NCBI GenBank assembly: GCA_963849305.1
Contig: CAWKGV010000022.1
Span: 248,001-312,000, forward strand
Reading direction: 5' to 3'
DNA from: CAWKGV01 sp963849305
GTDB taxonomy: Bacteria; Pseudomonadota; Alphaproteobacteria; Acetobacterales; Acetobacteraceae
DNA length: 64,000 bases
Of the stretch, positions 61,283 to 64,000 are shown one piece after another; the first letter of the stretch is position 1; the number at the start of each line of letters is the position of its first letter. Both the position numbers and the translations under genes were made by a program. The notes under the pieces are model-generated. The model ran no database searches, was not told where the DNA came from, and saw nothing but the letters and a program-made list of their open reading frames with translations.

Positions 61283-62406
61283 CACGCCGTCTCCATCGCT
61301 TGCGGCGCGCCGATGAGCGCGAGGATATCGAACAACTCATCGACGCGATGCGCGCAGGTGTGGCGTGCGGCTATGGCGGCAAGCCCGTTGGCCGCCAGCG
61401 AACGGCGCAAGCAGGCATCGGCGGCGAGCGCGCGCATGTGCCGGCCCATCTCCTCGGGCGAGCGCGCGAGCAGGAAGTCGTGCGCCTGCTGGAACAAGCC
61501 CTCGGTGTCGCGCCAAGGCGCGCAGATCAGCGGAATGCCGCAGGCCAGTGCCTCGAACACGCGGATCGTGGGGATGCCGGGTAGCAGTGTCGCGTAGAAC
61601 CGGCGCGGAACATGCACGGTCATCATGTGCCGGGCGAAGACCGCCGGCGCGTCGGCATTGGGCAGCCAGCCGCGATAGCGCGCGCCCGACGCGGCGAGGG
61701 CTGCGAGCGCGTGCGCCGGATAGCGCACGCCGTACACGTCCAGAGGCAAGCCCGATGCCACCGCCGGGCGGAGCAGGTAATCGTCCAGCTCCTGGCTGCG
61801 CTCCTCGTCGCCCCAATTGCCGATCCACACGACGCCCGCGCGCGGCGGGTCGCTTGGCGGCGGGCGGAACAAGCTGGTGTCGGCCGCCTCGTGCCAAACG
61901 AAGGCCCGCCCGCTCCAGCCCTGGCGCCGATAAACGTCCGCTAGTGCCTCGCCGAAGGCGAGCACGGCGTCGTAGCCGGAGAGATCGAGCCGGGAGATGG
62001 ACGACGGATCGCTCACCGTGCGGTGGTGCGTGTCGTGAAACAGCAACCGAAAGCGGCCGCCGGCTTGCCGCCGACGGCCGATGGCGGCGATCAGCCCGGG
62101 GTCGGTCCATTCATGCACCAGGATCACGTCCGCGCCGTCCAACATCGCGTCCAGATCGAGCCCGTCCCAGTCCGAGCCGATGAACCGGGCGCGGGACGCA
62201 AGCTCGGGGAAGGCGAGGGTGAAGCGGTCGAGCGCTGCCTCACCAGCATCGCGCAGCAGGTTGGCGCGGCTCCAGCCGTCTTCCGGCTCGTACACGCGGA
62301 CCTCATGGCCGCGCACGATCAGCTCGCGCAGCACGCCGCGCAGGAAATGCGCGTTGCCATGGTTCCAACAGGAGGCGATGGAGTGGGCGACATAGACGAA
62401 ACGCAT
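61282..62406 (-). CDS. Glycosyltransferase
   Basis: 374 residues, GT-B-like and related to the two CgeB-like neighbours: MRFVYVAHSIASCWNHGNAHFLRGVLRELIVRGHEVRVYEPEDGWSRANLL, VILVHEWTDPGLIAAIGRRRQ, LLFHDTHHRTVSDP and the C-terminal GIPTIRVFEALACGIPLICAPWRDTEGLF, where E-A-L-A-C-G-I-P is the nucleotide-sugar signature. Start ATG 62406 overlaps the upstream TAA (TAATG). Product unknown. Confidence 0.86.
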   Translation of the reverse strand: MRFVYVAHSIASCWNHGNAHFLRGVLRELIVRGHEVRVYEPEDGWSRANLLRDAGEAALDRFTLAFPELASRARFIGSDWDGLDLDAMLDGADVILVHEWTDPGLIAAIGRRRQAGGRFRLLFHDTHHRTVSDPSSISRLDLSGYDAVLAFGEALADVYRRQGWSGRAFVWHEAADTSLFRPPPSDPPRAGVVWIGNWGDEERSQELDDYLLRPAVASGLPLDVYGVRYPAHALAALAASGARYRGWLPNADAPAVFARHMMTVHVPRRFYATLLPGIPTIRVFEALACGIPLICAPWRDTEGLFQQAHDFLLARSPEEMGRHMRALAADACLRRSLAANGLAAIAARHTCAHRVDELFDILALIGAPQAMETA

Positions 62407-63515
62407 TACGCCGCCGTGGTGATATGGAGGTGGAACAATTCGCGATGGATGGCCCAGGTCCGTTCCACCATGGCCTCGGCGCGGTATGCCTCGGCGCGTT
62501 CGCTTGCGGCGGCGGCGAGTCCCTCCGGCGCAGCGAGCGCCGTGCTCAGCGCCGCTGCGAATCCGTCGGCCTCATTCGGATCGGCAAACAGCGCCGCCCC
62601 GTCCCACAACTCGCGAAACGTCGGAATGTTGGACAGCACCAAAGCGCAACCGGCTCGCGCGGCCTCCAGCACTGCGAGCCCGAACGGTTCGTAGAGCGAG
62701 GCCGAGACGAACACCGTAGCACCCGCGTATTCGCGTGCGAGCGCCGCTTCGTCGAGCGTGCCAAGCAGCCGGATGTGCTGGCAGGCGATGCCAGCCTCAT
62801 TCGGCCCGGTGGTCGGACCAGCCGCGAGCACCGGCCAGGCGAGGCGCCCGGCCGCCTCGTCCAGCACGCGGAGGTTCTTTCCCGCATCCCACAGGCGCCC
62901 GGCCATAAGCGCCTGGGGACGCGGGGTACGAGGCAGCCGGCGCGTCCGGCATCCGTTCGGGACCACGCGGATCGCGCGATTAAGATGATATTCGTCCGCC
63001 AATGCCCGCGCGAAGCTGTGGCTCGGCGCGATGATCGCGTCGGCGGCTAGCAAGCCGCGATGGACCAGGGCGGCGCGCCAGGCGAAATCAGGCGGCAGGG
63101 CGTCCCCGCGTACAGCGCGCCACCACGTCCCGACGCAGGAATGCGCGACGGCGATCACTGGCGCGGACCATTCGGCATCGCAAACCAGCGCGGGCGCGTG
63201 GAGCTGGATCGTGTCGGCGCCCCAATCCGCCGCGATGCTCGCCAACGTCTGCGCCGCGCCCCGCACTTGGCGGGCCATATCGGCGGTCCAATCGAGCGGC
63301 AGAGTCGTGACGCGCAGCTCGCATCGCGCCGCTTCCGCCTCGGCGCGTTGCGTTTCCGAGGGCGCCGGCCCCATCGTCACTAGCCGCACCCGCGCGCTGC
63401 GCGCGATCAGCCCGGCCGCGAGTTCGAGCGAGTACCGCCAAACCCCGCCCACCGCATCGGTGGTGAGCATAACGCGGCGCGGGCTGTCGGAAACGCGGCC
63501 TCTCCCCTTCAGCAT
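62406..63515 (-). CDS. Glycosyltransferase family 4 protein
   Basis: About 369 residues from ATG 63515 (a GTG two codons earlier and a Met at 63470 are alternatives). GT4 features: VMLTTDAVGGVWRYSLELAAGLIARSARVRLVTMG, the acceptor-side IAVAHSCVGTWW, IAPSHSFARALADEY, VVPNGC and the EPFGLAVLEAARAGCALVLSNIPTFRELW donor motif (E-x7-E). It overlaps the radical SAM gene end by seven bases. First glycosyltransferase of the run in the direction of transcription. Confidence 0.88.
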   Translation of the reverse strand: MLKGRGRVSDSPRRVMLTTDAVGGVWRYSLELAAGLIARSARVRLVTMGPAPSETQRAEAEAARCELRVTTLPLDWTADMARQVRGAAQTLASIAADWGADTIQLHAPALVCDAEWSAPVIAVAHSCVGTWWRAVRGDALPPDFAWRAALVHRGLLAADAIIAPSHSFARALADEYHLNRAIRVVPNGCRTRRLPRTPRPQALMAGRLWDAGKNLRVLDEAAGRLAWPVLAAGPTTGPNEAGIACQHIRLLGTLDEAALAREYAGATVFVSASLYEPFGLAVLEAARAGCALVLSNIPTFRELWDGAALFADPNEADGFAAALSTALAAPEGLAAAASERAEAYRAEAMVERTWAIHRELFHLHITTAA

Positions 63516-64000
63516 CCGCACCGCTCCAGTTCGGCCAACGGCAGCGGGCGCGCTTCCTGGATGTCGCTGAACCGATCGAACTGAGCGAGATAATGCGCGT
63601 GCGCGCGCTCCCAGGCCTGGTCGTCGGGCTCACCCCAGAGCCGGCGGTAATCGGGCGAGGACGGGTAAGGGAATAGCGGCACCGGGTCGTTGGCCCATAC
63701 ACCCTGACGCTCCAAGGCCGCGCGCCAAGCGGCGATCCGTTCCGCGTCGTCTCCGGCCGATTTGATGAGATTCGCCTGCACGAACGGGATCGTCTGTCGC
63801 GCCCGCACCAGCAGCGCGGTCAGTTCCTCTGTGCTCAGCCGGCATTTCTTGTCGAGCGCGTCCCGGCCTTCTTGGGTCAGACTCTCGACCCCGGCTTCCA
63901 CCGAGACGCAGCCGGCGCGGCCGAGCAGGTCCAGCATTTCCGGCTTCCACAGGTCGATGCGCGTCTGCACCCCGAACGCGACCGGGCGGGCGCACAGCGC
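63509..64000 (-). CDS. Radical SAM protein, C-terminal part (runs off the window)
   Basis: The frame is open to the right edge, so only about 163 residues are present. The text VAFGVQTRIDLWKPEMLDLLGRAGCVSVEAGVESLTQEGRDALDKKCRLSTEELTALLVRARQTIPFVQANLI is the mid-to-late TIM-barrel of B12-binding-type radical SAM enzymes (the V-E-A-G-V-E-S element). The CxxxCxxC cluster motif must lie beyond the window. Such enzymes accompany glycosyltransferases in poorly characterised glycolipid or polysaccharide clusters. Exact family not certain. Confidence 0.78.
   Translation of the reverse strand, partial: ALCARPVAFGVQTRIDLWKPEMLDLLGRAGCVSVEAGVESLTQEGRDALDKKCRLSTEELTALLVRARQTIPFVQANLIKSAGDDAERIAAWRAALERQGVWANDPVPLFPYPSSPDYRRLWGEPDDQAWERAHAHYLAQFDRFSDIQEARPLPLAELERCGC

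Overview
The window is high-GC DNA from an alphaproteobacterium, most likely of the Acetobacteraceae/Rhodospirillales group. This placement is inferred from gene content and order: lgt, a MidA-type methyltransferase, pgeF and a lipoprotein gene near prs; a UbiK-type protein; and Acetobacteraceae-style stress proteins. No rRNA operon, CRISPR array, intact insertion sequence or prophage is visible. One tRNA gene is present.

Layout. 1-3.9 kb: the tail of a glycogen-debranching enzyme, an NTF2-like protein, and an operon of flavin monooxygenase, glutathione transferase and a broken histidine phosphatase. 3.9-9.4 kb: prs and a tightly overlapping envelope operon (hldD, lgt, midA-like, pgeF, lipoprotein). 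9.5-15.6 kb: ubiK, a YbjN-like gene, proC, a luciferase-family oxidoreductase, a bifunctional penicillin-binding protein and a 2-hydroxyacid dehydrogenase. 15.6-17.2 kb: a YefM-YoeB toxin-antitoxin pair with its operator, tRNA-Leu(UAA), and a lower-GC HEPN-like gene with a decayed duplicate. 17.2-24.6 kb: an MFS carrier, mltB, dacC, tmk (apparently starting at CTG), recX, and argD-argF behind three phased GTGTACAC boxes. 25-34 kb: SDR and carboxymuconolactone-decarboxylase genes, a metalloprotease, a VapBC pair whose toxin lacks a key acidic residue, motB-motA in reversed order, an Lrp regulator, a TMEM175-like channel, and dgoA-dgoK.

34.0-38.4 kb is the most unusual stretch. A STAND/NLR-like NTPase gene carries about 17 tandem 138-bp TPR units. 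Directly upstream is a small membrane-protein gene. The two proteins share a ~19-residue glycine-rich motif, an arrangement resembling paired amyloid-signalling NLR systems. Both reading frames are broken in this sequence. A fragment fusing a TPR unit to a paoC 3' end lies next to them.

38.4-50.5 kb: a periplasmic protein, an aldehyde/xanthine-dehydrogenase-type paoABC operon (paoC frameshifted), 3-methyladenine glycosylase, surE, an APC permease (frameshifted), an orphan PDZ fragment, an XRE regulator, and putA (frameshifted). 50.5-54.4 kb: seven co-oriented small envelope/stress genes (glycine-zipper, CsbD, YsnF/DUF2382, PRC-barrel, GlsB types). 54.4-58.8 kb: a molybdate/tungstate-type ABC transporter whose last cistron is a PAS-PAS-PAS-LuxR regulator. 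59-64 kb: four glycosyltransferase genes and the end of a radical SAM gene, nearly all overlapping, probably for one glycan or glycolipid.

A recurring feature is single-base indels, often in G/C runs, that break otherwise well-conserved genes and even shorten the T-stem of the tRNA. Residual assembly error explains this as well as real decay does, so every frameshift entry below should be read with that in mind.
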